NCBI RefSeq assembly: GCF_002575655.3
Contig: NC_053035.3
Location: 88,685,322-88,749,321 of the forward strand
From: Aegilops tauschii subsp. strangulata
Lineage: Eukaryota; Streptophyta; Magnoliopsida; Poales; Poaceae
Direction: 5' to 3'
DNA length: 64,000 nt
Position numbers and translations under genes: made by a program. The notes below the pieces were generated by a model. It saw only the letters and a list, made by a program, of their open reading frames with translations, did not search any database and was not told the DNA's origin. Below are positions 41,211 to 53,116 of this stretch, one piece after another. Numbering within the stretch: the stretch's first letter is position 1; each line of letters begins with the position of its first letter.

Positions 41211-41797
41211 AGTGCCTTATATCTATTCGCTCAGTGTTTACAAGTTACTGATCGATCACTAGCTAGCCTACTAATGCGCTCCTGGCTGTTTTAGTTGCGA
41301 CGCAAGATCCAAAGTGGCAGTTTTTTGAATAGAAATGCCTACCTCTGAAGAAACTGACAAGCTGCTCTGAAGAAAATACCATGCGAATCTGAAGAAACTG
41401 CCAGCGAAAACGTTCGCAAATGCCTTATCTCCCAGCTAAAGTTCATGAACTAATGCCCTCGGCTGCGACTCGTTGCAGGCTGCTCCGCGTACTGGCTGCG
41501 AGCGATTTTGAGTGCCTGCATGCAGCCGGCCGTAATTAAGGTAGCTAACCGATGTGAAAAAAAGATGTGCTTTAATTGTTGCGGGCCTTTTAAATCCGTG
41601 GAATCATTATTGACAAGGAGGGAGATGATTCAAGTGCACTAGTTTGACCGTCATGCCGGCGTGCGACCCAGCACGAACGGGACGAGACGGCACAGTCAGA
41701 ATTTCAGTTTTCTATTTTTCCATGGCAAGCTGGCGCGCTAAGCCATGCCTGCTTAATTATGCATTGAATACCGATGACCGTCGCACTACCTTCCGCC

Positions 41798-41804
41798 TAT
41801 AAGT
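41798..41804 (+). promoter_or_regulatory. TATA box for the ORF at 41916
   Basis: CGCCTATAAGTACTG lies about 115 bases upstream of the ATG and is followed by a C-rich leader. Confidence 0.5.
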
Positions 41805-41915
41805 ACTGTTTCCCGGCCTTCTACGATGGGACCGTGACCCAACTCGCCCTATCCTCATCAGCCCCCACTGGCCCGACGTCGCTCGCCACTTATCCTCGCT
41901 CTCACCACGTCCGCC

Positions 41916-42434
41916 ATGCCCCCGCCCGTCCGCGATAGGCGAGGCCGGAGGCGGTCACCGCCGGAACTAGTGTTCGGTTTTTCACCAGAAGGCAGACGAA
42001 GGGATGAGGCATTCTATCAGTCTTTAGATGGCAATGCAGAGATCAAGGACTTGTTGGAGCGCGACCACCTGGCAGAGGAGCAGGAGTTGTTGGAGCGCGA
42101 CCGCTTGGCGGAGGAGCAGCGTATCGCCGATTTGCGCCGCCAGCGGGACATGGAGCAGTAGCGCACAGACGCTCTGAGTCGCGAGCAGAGCGCCCGCGCC
42201 TGGGCCGACTACATGGAGGCCGGCGCCCGGCAAATAACCCTGGAGGCTGTCGGGCAGGCACGCGTTCGCGACGTCGATTTTTACTACCAGCTCGTCAAGT
42301 GGGTTTCCCGCTTAGAAGCCGAAGCTTCGGTGGACCACGCCGGCATGGAAAGGGCGAACGCGCACGAGCAACGCGCCCTATCACACCTTTGGCAAGTCCG
42401 AGGCGAGGCGGAGGACGCCGGTGCCGGCGTTTAG
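41916..42434 (+). pseudogene. charged coiled-coil protein gene with one in-frame TAG (172 codons)
   Basis: The frame runs from ATG 41916 (MPPPVRDRRGRRRSPPELVF) to TAG 42432, broken only by TAG at 42159-42161 (codon 82), which follows a GAG CAG pair. Residues 47-80 form a charged helix with a doubled 12-residue unit (LLERDHLAEEQE, LLERDRLAEEQR). The part after the stop continues the same helical style (ALSREQSARAWADYMEAGAR). GC-rich coding-type composition, a TATA box and an AT-rich 3' flank indicate a real gene. The family is not one I can name. Nonsense inactivation is the simplest reading; a short 81-aa product or readthrough are alternatives. Confidence 0.6.
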
Positions 42435-42944
42435 CGTGTACCGCAGATGGCGGCCGGCATCGTCTAGTTAGCTAAGAGTAAGTTAGTACTTGTACGCTAC
42501 TAGAGTATTAGTGGGAGTAGATAGTTAACTTGGCTATGATGGTTGTCAACGTGGAAGTTCAGTACTCTATATGTGGATCAGACCTGTTACTTTGCTCTGA
42601 ATGTTGAACTTTCCGTTTGAATGTATGGAATGGGCTGTTATTTTTTTTAAAATGGGTTGTATTTGTCCTCCACGGGTTTAGAGGCTGACTTGTGGGCCTA
42701 CCAAGATGACGCGTACACAATCAGGAGATGATTGTACGTGGAGAGGATGATAGCAGGGACCCGCCAAGGTCATGGCAGTACACAAGCAAGTGCCTCCTTA
42801 TTTCAATCCAATAAAAAATGGCTCCTCCTAATGGATTTCTGACATCTAGGTCCCATGCCATTGTCAACGTAGTCAATAAACGAGAGAGTTGCACAACGAG
42901 CAGCTGACACCACGGACCCAGCAGCTCGCCCAGTTATTTTTTGG

Positions 42945-43205
42945 GGGTTAATTTGATAAATGCCGCTCCAAATATGGTGTTTCTGACAAATGCCACTGCA
43001 ATTTCCAAACTTTGAAAAATGCCATTTCATGCCATTTCCAGTGGCATTTTTTGAAGTCTAGAGTGGCGGTTTTCAAAGTTTGCAAATTGCAGTGGCGTTT
43101 TCCAAAGTTTGCAAAAATTGCAGTGGCATTTTTCAAAGTTTGGAAATTGCAGTGGCATTTTTATGAATCGCCATATTTGTTGTGGCATTTATCTAATTTG
43201 TTTTT
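42945..43205. mobile_element. small Mutator-like MITE with internal tandem repeats
   Basis: The ends are inverted: TTAATTTGATAAATGCCGCT with CAAATATGG on the left, and CCATATTTG with GGCATTTATCTAATTT on the right. The end sequence resembles that of the 32165-33005 foldback (TAATTAGATTTATGCC). Inside, TTGCAGTGGCATTTTTCAAA-type units of about 38 bases repeat four times, plus inverted copies at the left. I could not fix the target duplication. Confidence 0.65.
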
Positions 43206-43837
43206 GAGACGGAAGCAGGGTGTCAACTGGGATGTGCGGGGCACTCTAGCCTGTCTAGACAACCTTCTCTTTTATGTTTACCACAGACCAGCCCAGTAGT
43301 TTTTTTTCTTTCTCAAAATGGCTAGCCCAGTTTTTTTGTGATTTGCCAAGTAAGTCGCTTTGTGAGGCCTGTTGGGCTGCAAATCTTTCAAGACAAGGAG
43401 AGCTTCATTCGGCTGGACGAGAAAATGGCCTATCAGTAATGAGAAATGGGCTGTACATTTTTAAAACACATCAAACCGGCAATTACTTTCAAATTTCTTT
43501 TTTTCATTTCAAGATTTTAAATTGCATTAATTTTTATGCATGGACAATTTGTTGGATTTTATATTGATATACATTTATTTTTAAAATCAGTTTGAATGTG
43601 ACTCGAAATTTCGGGATTAAAAACAGTTCAGACCGCACCGAAATATGCAACATTTCGTATAATTTTTTAACCGTGGCGACAATATGGTCTGTAATGCTAA
43701 CAAAAAGAATATGGGCTCCAAAAAAACCTTAAGAATTAGCAAATGGGCTGTAAATTATTAGAAATAATGGCAGATGGCCTGTATGCTGTTTTCCACAGAT
43801 TTGAGGCTTTCCTAAAAAAAGGTTGACGCACAAGTAG

Positions 43838-45960
43838 TGACTGTTGGATGTCCATCCAACGGCCGTCGTGCTTCTTCAATCTCTGCTCTTCCTACTCCAG
43901 CCGCTCAAACAAGCGCCAGCGGGACTGCCTGCTCCCTCCTCCCCACGGCCGGCTGTGCTGCCGCACAGGCCTCACCGCCCCACCGTACTCCCATCACTGG
44001 CCTAGCCATCCCTCTACTCACCCACACCTGCTGTTATTCTCCGGCGACGGCAAACGAACCAGTAAATCCTCGTACAGTCGTACTCCCCTCCGCGTGGGAA
44101 ACAACTGCCGAGTCTTCCCTGCCTCCGTGTCGTTCCCTTCCTAGGCCTCGCCGTCGTCCACCGCCTTGGTGCTCTCGGCGCAGCCTGGTCAACGTCATCA
44201 ACGACCGACATGCATCTGAAGTGGACTGTACGTGGAGAGGCTGACAGCTGGGTCCACAGCCGCACGCAAGGAAATGCCTCCTTATTACGCGCAAAATAAT
44301 GATTCCTCCACCTGTCATCTGGGACCCACCGAAAGGGCCTCCGTATTTCGCGAAAAAAATGTTACTGCCGCTGACAGCTCGGACCCACCAGCTATATCTT
44401 CGCACGCAAGGAAGTGTGTCCATATTACGCACAAAAAAGTGAATACTCCCCCTGCTAGCTGGGACCCAGTATAGTGGCAGGCTGACTTGTGGGCCTACTA
44501 AGTTGACGGGGACGGAGGGCTTTGTCATCTTAGTCAGTATGCACGATTCTAGCTCCAGTGACCGTACGATGTCCATCCAACGGCCGTAGTGCTTCTTCAA
44601 CCTCCGGTCTTCTTGCTCCAGCTGCCCAAACCAGCGCCGGTCGTGCCTCGTGCTCCTGCCTCCCGTGGCCGGCTGCGATGCAGCGGAGGCCTCACCGCTG
44701 GCCAGGCCATCCCTGTACTCACCCACACCTCCTGTTATTCTGCGGCGACGGCAGCCTCGCACTGCAGCAAACCAGTGAACCCTCATACTCGTCTACGCGT
44801 GGGCATCCACTGCTGCATCTTCCCCGGCTCCGCGTCGTCCCCTTCCTAGGCCTCGCCGTCGTCCACCGCCCTGGTGCTCTCGGAGCGGCGTGGTCAACGT
44901 GGTCAAGGAACGACTTCCATCGGAAGAGTACTATACGTGGAGAGGCTGGCAGCTAGGTCCACGGCAGCCGCAAGGAAGTGCCTCCTTATTACGCGGAAAA
45001 TAATTATTCCTCCACCTGACAGCAGGGACCCACCGGACGGATCATCGTATTTGGCGAAAAAATGTTTCCCCCCTGACTGCTGGGACCCACCGGACGGGCC
45101 ACCGTATTTCGCGAAAAAAACGTTGCCCCCGCTGTCAGCTCGGATCCACCGGAAGTGTCGCCTTATTACGCACAAAAAAATGAATACTCCCCCTGCTAGT
45201 TGGGACCCACCGTGGTGGGTGGCTAACTTGTGGGCCTACTAAGTTGACGGGGAGGAGTGCTTTGTCAACTTAGTCAATATGAATGATTCTAGCTCCAGTG
45301 ACCGTACGATGTCCATCCAACGGCCGTTGTGCTTCTTCAACCTCTGGTCTTCTTGCTCCAGCCGCCCAAAGCAGCGCCGGTCGTGCCGCATGCTCCTGCC
45401 TCCCGTGGTCGGCTGTGCTGCCGCGGAGGCCTCACCGCCCCTACTATTCCCACTGCTGGCCAGGCCCTGCGGCGACGGCAGCCTCACACCGCAGCCGAAC
45501 TAGTGAACCCTCGTACTCCTCTCCGCGCGGGCTTCCACTGCCGCGTCCTCCCTGGCTCCGCGTCGTCCACTTCCTAGGCCTCGCTATCGTCCACCGCCTT
45601 GGTGCTCTCGGCGCGGCGTGGTCAATGTGGTCAACGACCAACTTCCATTGGAAGAGTACTATACGTGGAGAGGCTGACAGCTGGGTCCACGGCCGCAGCA
45701 AGGAAGTGCCTCCTTATTACGTGCAAAATAAATATTCCTCCACCTGACAGCGTGGACCCACCGGACGGGCCATCGTATTTCGTAAAAAAACGTTTCCCCC
45801 TGACTACTGTGACCCACCAGCTACATCTTCGCACGCAAGGAAGTGCGTCTGGGCAAAAAAAGATTCACCCCTGACTACTGGGACCCACCAGCTACATCTT
45901 CGCATGCAAGGAAATGCGTGACAGTCGGGACCCACCTGGTCGAAGCGTACGTAGCGTTGT
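43838..45960 (+). repeat. three tandem ~730-base repeats, GC-rich
   Basis: Each unit starts near TCCATCCAACGGCCGT (43851, 44572, 45312; spacing 721 and 740). It passes through CTTCCTAGGCCTCGC, GGTCAACGT-GTCAA and ACGTGGAGAGGCTG-CAGCT, and ends in several GGGACCCACC blocks. A partial copy of the unit's second half lies at about 42720-42810. Long ORFs on both strands are by-products of the GC content. The third unit trails into extra AGCTACATCTTCGCACGCAAGG repeats. Confidence 0.85.
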
Positions 45961-46264
45961 CATTCTGGTCGCGAACGTGTAGGTACATACTGGTCGATGT
46001 AGAGGCACGCATGTGTCGTAGAAGAGGCGCGCACGTAGCATGTACACGTACATACAGCGGCCAGGGTGCAAGAAAGTAAATACGGCCACGTACGTACATA
46101 CGGGCAGGGTCTCGAACGCCTACTCGCGCGTACGTACGGCCAGGGCTCGTGTACATGGCTGCGTCGGAACGGAGAAACAGCGTCGTCGTCGTGTTCATGG
46201 GGAGCCAACCGGCTGGGTCGGAACGGAATGCGTCGTCGTGTTCATCGGGAGGCTTGGACGGAAC

Positions 46265-46545
46265 AGCCGATGAAAACGAGGCCTGGCGTACCGCAGAACG
46301 GAGGAAACGGCCTTGTGTTCGACCGACCATGATCGAAATGGGATCTTGTTCATCGGGAGGGGTCTGGCATACCGCAAAACGGAGGAAACGGACCACCTAC
46401 GGTCGAAACGGGGATCCTGTTGATCGGCAGGGGTGTGGTGTACCGCAAAACGGAGGAAACGGACTTGTGTTGGAGCGCTACGGTCGAAACGGGGGTCCTG
46501 TTCATCGGGAGGGGTGTGGCGTACCGCAAAACGGGACTCCACGGG
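46265..46545 (+). repeat. tandem ~75-base repeats
   Basis: Four units share TACCGCAAAACGGAGGAAAC (46273, 46367, 46442, 46515), with CGGTCGAAACGGGG and GTTCATCGGGAGGGG between them. Confidence 0.8.
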
Positions 46546-46990
46546 ATACTGTTCATCTCCACCGTCGACCCCCTCCATCCTCCACGGGCTACTGTTCATC
46601 CACCGTCGACCTCCTCCAGCCTCCACCTGTGACTGTTCATCCACGGGCTCCTGTTCATGCAGCCTCCATCGCGCGCTACTCCACCGGCTACTGTTCAACC
46701 AGCCCTCTCCATGGGCTCCTGTTCAACCACCTCTCCACGGGCTACTGTTCATCCAGCCCTCCACCGTCTGCTGTTCATCCTGCCCTCCACGGGGTGGTCC
46801 TGTTCATCCTGCCCTCCACGGGGTGGTCATGTTCATCCTGCCCTCCACGGGGTCCTGTTCATCCAGCCCCAACCGGCTCGATCGATCGGGGTCCTGTTCA
46901 TCCAGAGGCAACACCACGGGGTCCTATTCATCCACCCCCACCGGGAACTGTTCATCCAACCCCCCCAGCAATGCTCACTGTTCATCTAGA
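46545..46990 (+). repeat. array of CTGTTCATCC motifs, about 28-base period
   Basis: About sixteen copies of CTGTTCATCC or close variants occur, all in one orientation. The best preserved units (46775-46865) are CTGCCCTCCACGGGGTGGTC followed by CTGTTCATC. The Pro/His-rich translated frames are a consequence of the repeat. Confidence 0.8.
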
Positions 46991-46994
46991 GGCA

Positions 46995-47494
46995 GCATCG
47001 GTCGGCTTCAGTTAGCAGCAGTAGCGAAGGAATCGCTCGATCGGGTTCAGTTAACAGCCATCGATCGATCGCTCGGGTTCAGTAACGCGTAGCCTGCAGT
47101 GCAATCGCTCGGGTTCAGTAACGCGTTGCCTGCAGTGCAATCGCTCGCGTTCAGTTAGAGCCCAACGCCTCGCACCCACGCGCGTGCGTGTATGAGAGAA
47201 ACGCGCATCGCTCGGCCCCGACCACCCAACGTAACCTGGAACACCCCGATATTTTCCTCGCCCTCGCTTCTACCACGGTGTTTTTCCTCATGGACGGCCC
47301 AAAGAATGTCATGCAGCTGCATCTCCGGCCCGCCCAGGATGAAAAGCCCAATTTTTGTCATAGAAGTAGTACCCCACCACATCTATGATGATACCATGTT
47401 TTATCACTATTATCGTCATAGAAGTGTCATAAGTATGACTGAAAAGATTTTTGTTCGGCCCAAAATGTCACGGATGTGTCTTTTTTTTGTAGTG
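46995..47494 (+). mobile_element. CACTA transposon terminus (right end)
   Basis: The sequence ends CTTTTTTTTGTAGTG at 47494, the reverse of a CACTACAAAAAAAA terminus. Within 47360-47450 TCATAGAAGT-type and TATGAT blocks recur, as in CACTA subterminal zones. Left of it TCGCTCGGGTTCAGTAACGC is repeated (about 47070 and 47107). A matching left terminus was not found; the arrays at 43838-46990 may be the body of this element. The next three bases are TGT, a candidate target duplication. Confidence 0.7.
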
Positions 47495-49207
47495 TGTGTG
47501 TTGAACTGCCTAAAGGGTATCATGACCTCTTAAAAAAGATTTAATCAAAATAATAACGAGAATAATTAAGTAAGTAATGCAAAACTACTTGTTATGTTCT
47601 TAACGATTAAAGATAAGTGGAATATGAGGCAGACACTTAACGTGCCAAATCCACTACTGCATTCCATCACAACAGCAGACTAACAAGTCCAGTTTATACT
47701 CCTCTTTTAGGGGTACAGATTATAGCTAATGGGAGCTGATGTCTAGGAGTATTTGCAAATGATACAACATCATGGAGTAGGATAACATGTTTAGCAGTAC
47801 AGCTTATAGAGTAAGCAAGCAAGCAATTTGGCAAACTATGTTGCAAGATAATTTTTGTGTCGCTAAATGCTTTGTTGTACTAATACATGAACATCAAGTG
47901 AGAGTGGTGTTCTGTTCTTACCACAGCGGCACAAGTGAGACGATGCCCGATTCGCCATGCTTCTCCACAAGACTCGACCAGGAGCACACATCCCCTGCTT
48001 GCTCCCTTGGCCCAGCTCCTTGATGCGGAGGACGACCGAGACTTGGATGCAGAGCTTGCTGCACATGGCATATTGGGTCACTACTTGCAGCAACAGAAGG
48101 AACTCACATATCATAGAACTAGCATCAAGTTCAAAAAATGTAATAGGACCGATATATGTCTCCGAAGCAATAGGTCAACTAGAGATTCATGTCTACAATT
48201 TGCTAGAGAAGAAAATAAGAAGTCAAGATACATATTATATCTATCAAAAGAAGGACCAATATCAATCAGACCCTTTAATTTTAAAGAACATGGTTTCAAG
48301 TTGTTCTTTGCATATTACATCAGTAGTTCTGTTGCAGGGTTTCAATCCCCTGCTCTAACTCTAGCTTGTAGCTAGCCTACCAGCAGTTTAACAGCACTAA
48401 TAGATTTGCATCTGATGTTGCCACTTAATTTCAACACATGACAAGACAAAAAGCATGGCATCAACACTACTAATACATGTAAGGCGGAACGAGAGCAAGC
48501 AGAGCAACCAAGGTAGATCTCCAATCATCACTCATAACATGCAAAATACCCTCGCAGAAGCATACGAGGAACTCTAGTTTAGAAACAAAATTGCGTCCCG
48601 GAACAACACTAACAGAGTGGTTTACCCTAGCTATATATGATGAAACAAACGTTATGATATTCTATGCCATGACGAATTGGCAGGTCTTGGCCAATAAACT
48701 TGTGTCAAATTGGTCAATATCTAGTACGTACTAGTTAATAAAGTAATTTAGGCCGGATTCGAAGCAGGTGTGTTGTAGGCCACATCATTATATTTGAGCA
48801 TTAATATTTCTGTATTATTACACAGCAGCTACAGACTAGGAGTACACAACAACTAGTAGCAGAACTAGCAAGAAATAACCAAATTGGGTGTATACCAATA
48901 TCATCAGGAACATGAGTATAACAAGCATCTTGCTTTACTGGGATACAGTGACACAATCGAATTACTAGGATACAGTAACACATACACATTGTTGATTTAG
49001 CACGTCCAGAAATAGTGTAGTGTGTATACTGTACTCTGCAAGGCTTGGTTTAACACACTTAGGAACATTATTGATTTAACACATGTCACAACAATGGACT
49101 ACTCCTGCAAATCTCAGAAGAGCATAAGCACACACTACATCTACTCCCCAAACAATCACTTGCCAAACTCAAAAGAGCATAAGCAAAAGACCAGTGCATA
49201 TTACCCA
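47495..49207. other. AT-rich low-copy sequence, one weak ORF
   Basis: No known gene or element is recognised. A plus-strand frame at 47935-48375 (146 codons) contains LLAPLAQLLDAEDDRDLDAEL followed by HGILGHYLQQQKE, which looks coding for about 60 codons; the rest looks random. A possible splice acceptor (TTCTTACCACAG) precedes it. It could be an exon remnant. Confidence 0.35.
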
Positions 49208-49632
49208 TGTTGGGAACGTAGCATGCAATTTCAAAAAAATTCCTACGATCCCGCAATATCTATCTAGGAGATGTATAGCAACAAGAGGGGGACAGTGTGT
49301 CTACGTACCCTCGTAGACCGAAAGCAGAAGCGTTTGACAACGCGGTTGATGTAGTCGAACTTCTTCTCGTTCCGACCGATCAAGTACCGAACGTATGGCA
49401 CCTCCGAGTTCTGCACACGTTCAGCTTGATGATGTCCCTCGAACTCTTGATCTAGTAGAGCGTCCAGGAAGTAGATGAGTTCCGTCAGCACGACGGCGTG
49501 GTGACGGTGATGGTGAAGTGATCCGCGCAGGGCTTTGCCTAAGCACTACGAGAATATGACCGGAGGCATAAACTATGGAGGGGGCGCCGCACACGGCTAA
49601 TAATTGTTGGTGTGTGTTCTAGCGGTGCCCCC

Positions 49633-49690
<58 letters not shown>
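49208..49690 (+). mobile_element. copia LTR, 5' part up to its TATA region
   Basis: It starts TGTTGGGAACGTAGCATGCA and follows the Angela/Barbara-type LTR layout (CTACGTACCCTCGTAGACCG, GGCACCTCCGAGTTCTGCAC, GCACGACGGCGTGGTGACGG). At GTGCCCCCCTCATATATA the expected TATA region has become a long TA run, into which another element is inserted. The LTR continues in pieces at 55266-55476 and 57060-57755. Confidence 0.8.
49632..49690. repeat. (TA)n microsatellite, left block
   Basis: About 29 TA units directly after CCCCCCTCA of the copia LTR. A second block of about 14 units (53120-53148) follows the inserted element. Confidence 0.95.
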
Positions 49691-49693
<3 letters not shown>

Positions 49694-49869
49694 CCGGTCT
49701 ATTCTGCTAATATTAGCAGAATAGTTATTCTGATAACACTTCCGCACTGCACGCTCAACACGAGAGCACTGCACATTCTGTAGCAAAGGCACTGCAATAC
49801 ACACTAGTGAACTTCGTGTCGGAAAAAACTGCATGCAGTTTTTTTCCGGTATTGTTTTCACTAGTTTTT

Positions 49870-50545
49870 TAACCGTTTATCAGAACGGGATGTATAATAT
49901 ACCGTTGGAAAGCTATGTATTAGCCGCAAATTCTCCATGTTTAACACTTTTCAAGATTCCTCGCGGTTTAAGAGCAGTTTCAAAAATAGTGCGGCGGATG
50001 ACGCGTGGCAGCGAGCGTATTTTCATGATTTTTTCTAAACCCCTTGTTGGAATGAAGCAAATGATATGCTGTTGGAAAGATATCGTCGAGGCGCATCTTT
50101 TTCATATATATTATTTTCTCTATCTCGTTACGGTTTAAAAGCAGTTTTAAATTTAGTAAATCGCGGAATTCTGTTTTTTCGATTTTTTTGCAATTTTCAT
50201 ACTGTTTTTGCTCCAGTTTTTGAGCCGTTCGTCGAAACAAGATGTGTGATATGCTGTTGGAAAGCTACGGACGAGGCACAACTTTCATATGTTGAAATGG
50301 TTTTGAAATTCCTTACGGTTTTTAGTTAGTTTTGAAAATCGTGCGGCTGACGACGAGAGGCAACGGCCGTTTTTCGCGAAATTTTTACAAATCGATTGTC
50401 GAAATAATTCAAATTATACACTGTTGGAAAGATATCGACGAGGCGCAACCTTTTCATGTAGGACACTCTCTCCGATTCCTTGCGGTTTAAGATCAATTTT
50501 GATTTTAACGAAATGTGGAGACTGTTTTTTTGCGACACCAAGTCG
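49870..50545 (+). repeat. four diverged ~170-base tandem repeats
   Basis: Each unit contains a version of ATGATATGCTGTTGGAAAG (49893, 50063, 50247, 50420), then a TCG-CGAGGCGCA-type block, a CCTTGCGGTTTAA-type block and TCAATTTTGA-type sequence. Confidence 0.75.
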
Positions 50546-50584
50546 TCGTATGTGCTGCATCAGACTGAAAACTGCACTACTTTT

Positions 50585-51075
50585 AGAATGAAAACCGCAC
50601 TGCATTAGACAGGCCAGCAGACTGCATGATTTCTTTTTTGTGGGACGTAAATTTTTGAAGACGAGGAAGAAAACCGCACTGCATCAGACGGGCTAGCGGA
50701 CTGCATGATTTCTTTTTTGTGAAGACGAGGAAGAAAACCGCATTGCATCAGACGGGCTAACGGACTGCATGATTTTTTTGTGGGACGTAAATTTTTGAAG
50801 ACGAGGAAGAAAACCACACTGCTTTTAAGACTGAAAACCGCACTACATCAGACGGGCTAGCGGACTGCATGATTTCTTTTTTGTGGGACATAAATTTTTG
50901 AAGACGAGGAAGAAAACCGCAATGCTTTTAGACTAAAAACCGCACTGCATCACACGGGCTAGCGGACTGCATGATTTCTTTCTTGTGGGACGTAAATTTT
51001 TGAAGACGAGGAAGAAAACCGCACTGCTTTTAGACTGAAGACCGCACTGCATGAGACGGTCAAGTGAACTTGATA
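50585..51075 (+). repeat. six ~75-100-base tandem repeats
   Basis: The unit is ACCGCACTGCATCAGACGGG, then CTAGCGGACTGCATGATTTC, TTTTTTGTGGGACG, TAAATTTTTGAAGACGAGGA, AGAAA. Some units carry an extra GCTTTTAGACTGAAAACC. The last unit degenerates near 51070. Confidence 0.85.
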
Positions 51076-53116
51076 ATTTTTGGTCGAACGTAAATTTTTC
51101 TTAGACGAGTTTTTTTGTCTTTTTTTTTCAATTTTTTTGTGAACGAGAGTGGACCGCAGAGAGGTGGCAAGTGAACCGCGACATATATCAAAGTGAACCT
51201 CATTACTAGCTTTGTTGCTACACTAAATTTTTAGCACTTTCATGTTGGGCACAAGTGAACAATATCCCTCTCAAAAGTGAACCACATCCGAGGACCAAAC
51301 GCACCGCAATTGTTGATGATAGTCGATTGAATTTTGATCCACATGAAACAAATTGCACTTCATACCAAGGGGTAATGAAACATCATTCTTTTTACACAAA
51401 CAATACACACAAGACACACCAAATTCAGCATATGAGACACTTGTTTCTTCATCACACGATGAGCTAGTGCATTGCAAGCCCACGTTTCTCAAGCACACGA
51501 GGTGACCAAAAGTGTAATGCATTGGAAAAAAATTCCATCTTAAAAAAGTGAAACAGAAGCCCATCAACGCCGTCGCTCGCGTTTTGGGTTGCACTGCGTT
51601 GCTGCCCCTCCTCGCTGATGCGCCTACAAACTGCAAAAACATGTAAATGCACTGCACGGAAAAATAGACGGTGCTTCCTTGAAAAAATTACTTTGGCAGC
51701 GACACACATACAGGTTTGGAGAAATTGGTGGCAGAAAATGCCTACGTGCTGCTGGATATTTTGACCATGCACTGATATATGTAGTAAGTAATGTATGAAG
51801 GAGAGAGAAGTTAGGAAGTGCACCAAGTGATTGATTTCTTCACATTAAAGAACATGTTGAACCAAATTGATGCATGCACATATAAGAGAACGAAACACAT
51901 GTTACTGTCGCAGCAAACACCAATAACACTATATATATTGACTTGTTGTATACTACTCGTACTTTCATATACATTGAGAATTTCATAGGATTTATAGTTC
52001 GAATAAATTAAGAGAGAAGTGCACTGCAATAGTTATTTTTGTTACAGTGCAACTGCACTTCTCTTTGAAGTTTTTTGGGTGAGTGAACGGCGTGAGTAAA
52101 TAAACATTATGCTGATGCGGTTGAACTAAAACTGGTCTCTAAAAAATTAGTAAAAACAAACTGCAATAAAAAGAATCACGAACAGGGGAGTCCTAAGGCT
52201 CCTGCGGACGTTTGAGAACAGCAAAGGGCGCCATCGAACTGCTTGTCCACGCCATGGACTAGCACTGGCAAACTGTACCAGCCAGGCAGTGAACTATACC
52301 ATCGGGGGAAGTGTGCTGCACGCATGCGTGGGGGAGGCGGACTGCATGCACGGCCGGTGCACTGCACACAAATACTTCCCTACCGCACAGGCGCCTCGCG
52401 TGAACTGCACGGTGGGTGGAGTTCCTCCTCCTCTTCTCGCCTGGAGAAACAGTTGGTCAGGCGAATAGCAAGGAGCCATGGACAAGGATGAACCTGCATT
52501 AAGGAGGGGGGAGGGGTGTGGGAGGGGGGGCATTACTGCTCTTCCACCGGGAGTCACAGGGAAACTGCACGGCTACAACGCGCGTACTGCACAGCCGCGA
52601 CGCGTGGACATCCCTGGATCCAGCAACCGCACAAACAGGCCTCCTCCAACGAGGATCCTGGTGTCGGCGGGGCCTGATCCGGTGGCTGAGGCCACGCCGG
52701 GGCCGAGGGGCAGCCGGATCCCGCCATGCCCGCTGGATGGTGTGGGAGAAAGATGAGGGTGGCGGCCGGCGTAGATGGTGGTTCCCATGGGACGCGGCCG
52801 GAGGTGGTGGTGGGCGGCACCGCCGGAGAAGATGGCTCTTGGGTAGGGGTGCTCCGCTCCGGAGAAGGTGGGGAGGGAGGCGGGGCGGCGCGGGGGTGGG
52901 GCACGGCGTAGGGAGGGAGGTGCGGCGTGCGAAGGTGGCTGGTGGGAGGGAGAAGGTAGTTGATGCGGGTCGTGGGGAGAGGGAGCGGGGAGTTTCTTTT
53001 TTTCGCCCCGTGCAGCTCGGTCTCTTCCTTTTGAGGGGTTAATTTGTAGCTACGGGTCAGCTCGGTACTGTTAGCAGAATAAGGTCTTAAGGGGGGTGTT
53101 ATCATAATAGACCCAC

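Noticed and set aside
44034..44786. 250-codon minus-strand ORF
   Set aside because: Spans tandem repeat units and exists only because of high GC; the corresponding frames in the other units are broken.
46149..47015. A 288-codon ORF rich in Pro, His and Ser
   Set aside because: It is created by the CTGTTCATCC and ~75-base arrays; other frames are open there too and no gene signal is present.
49634..49861. ORF ending in a Tyr-Ile repeat
   Set aside because: Translation of the TA microsatellite.
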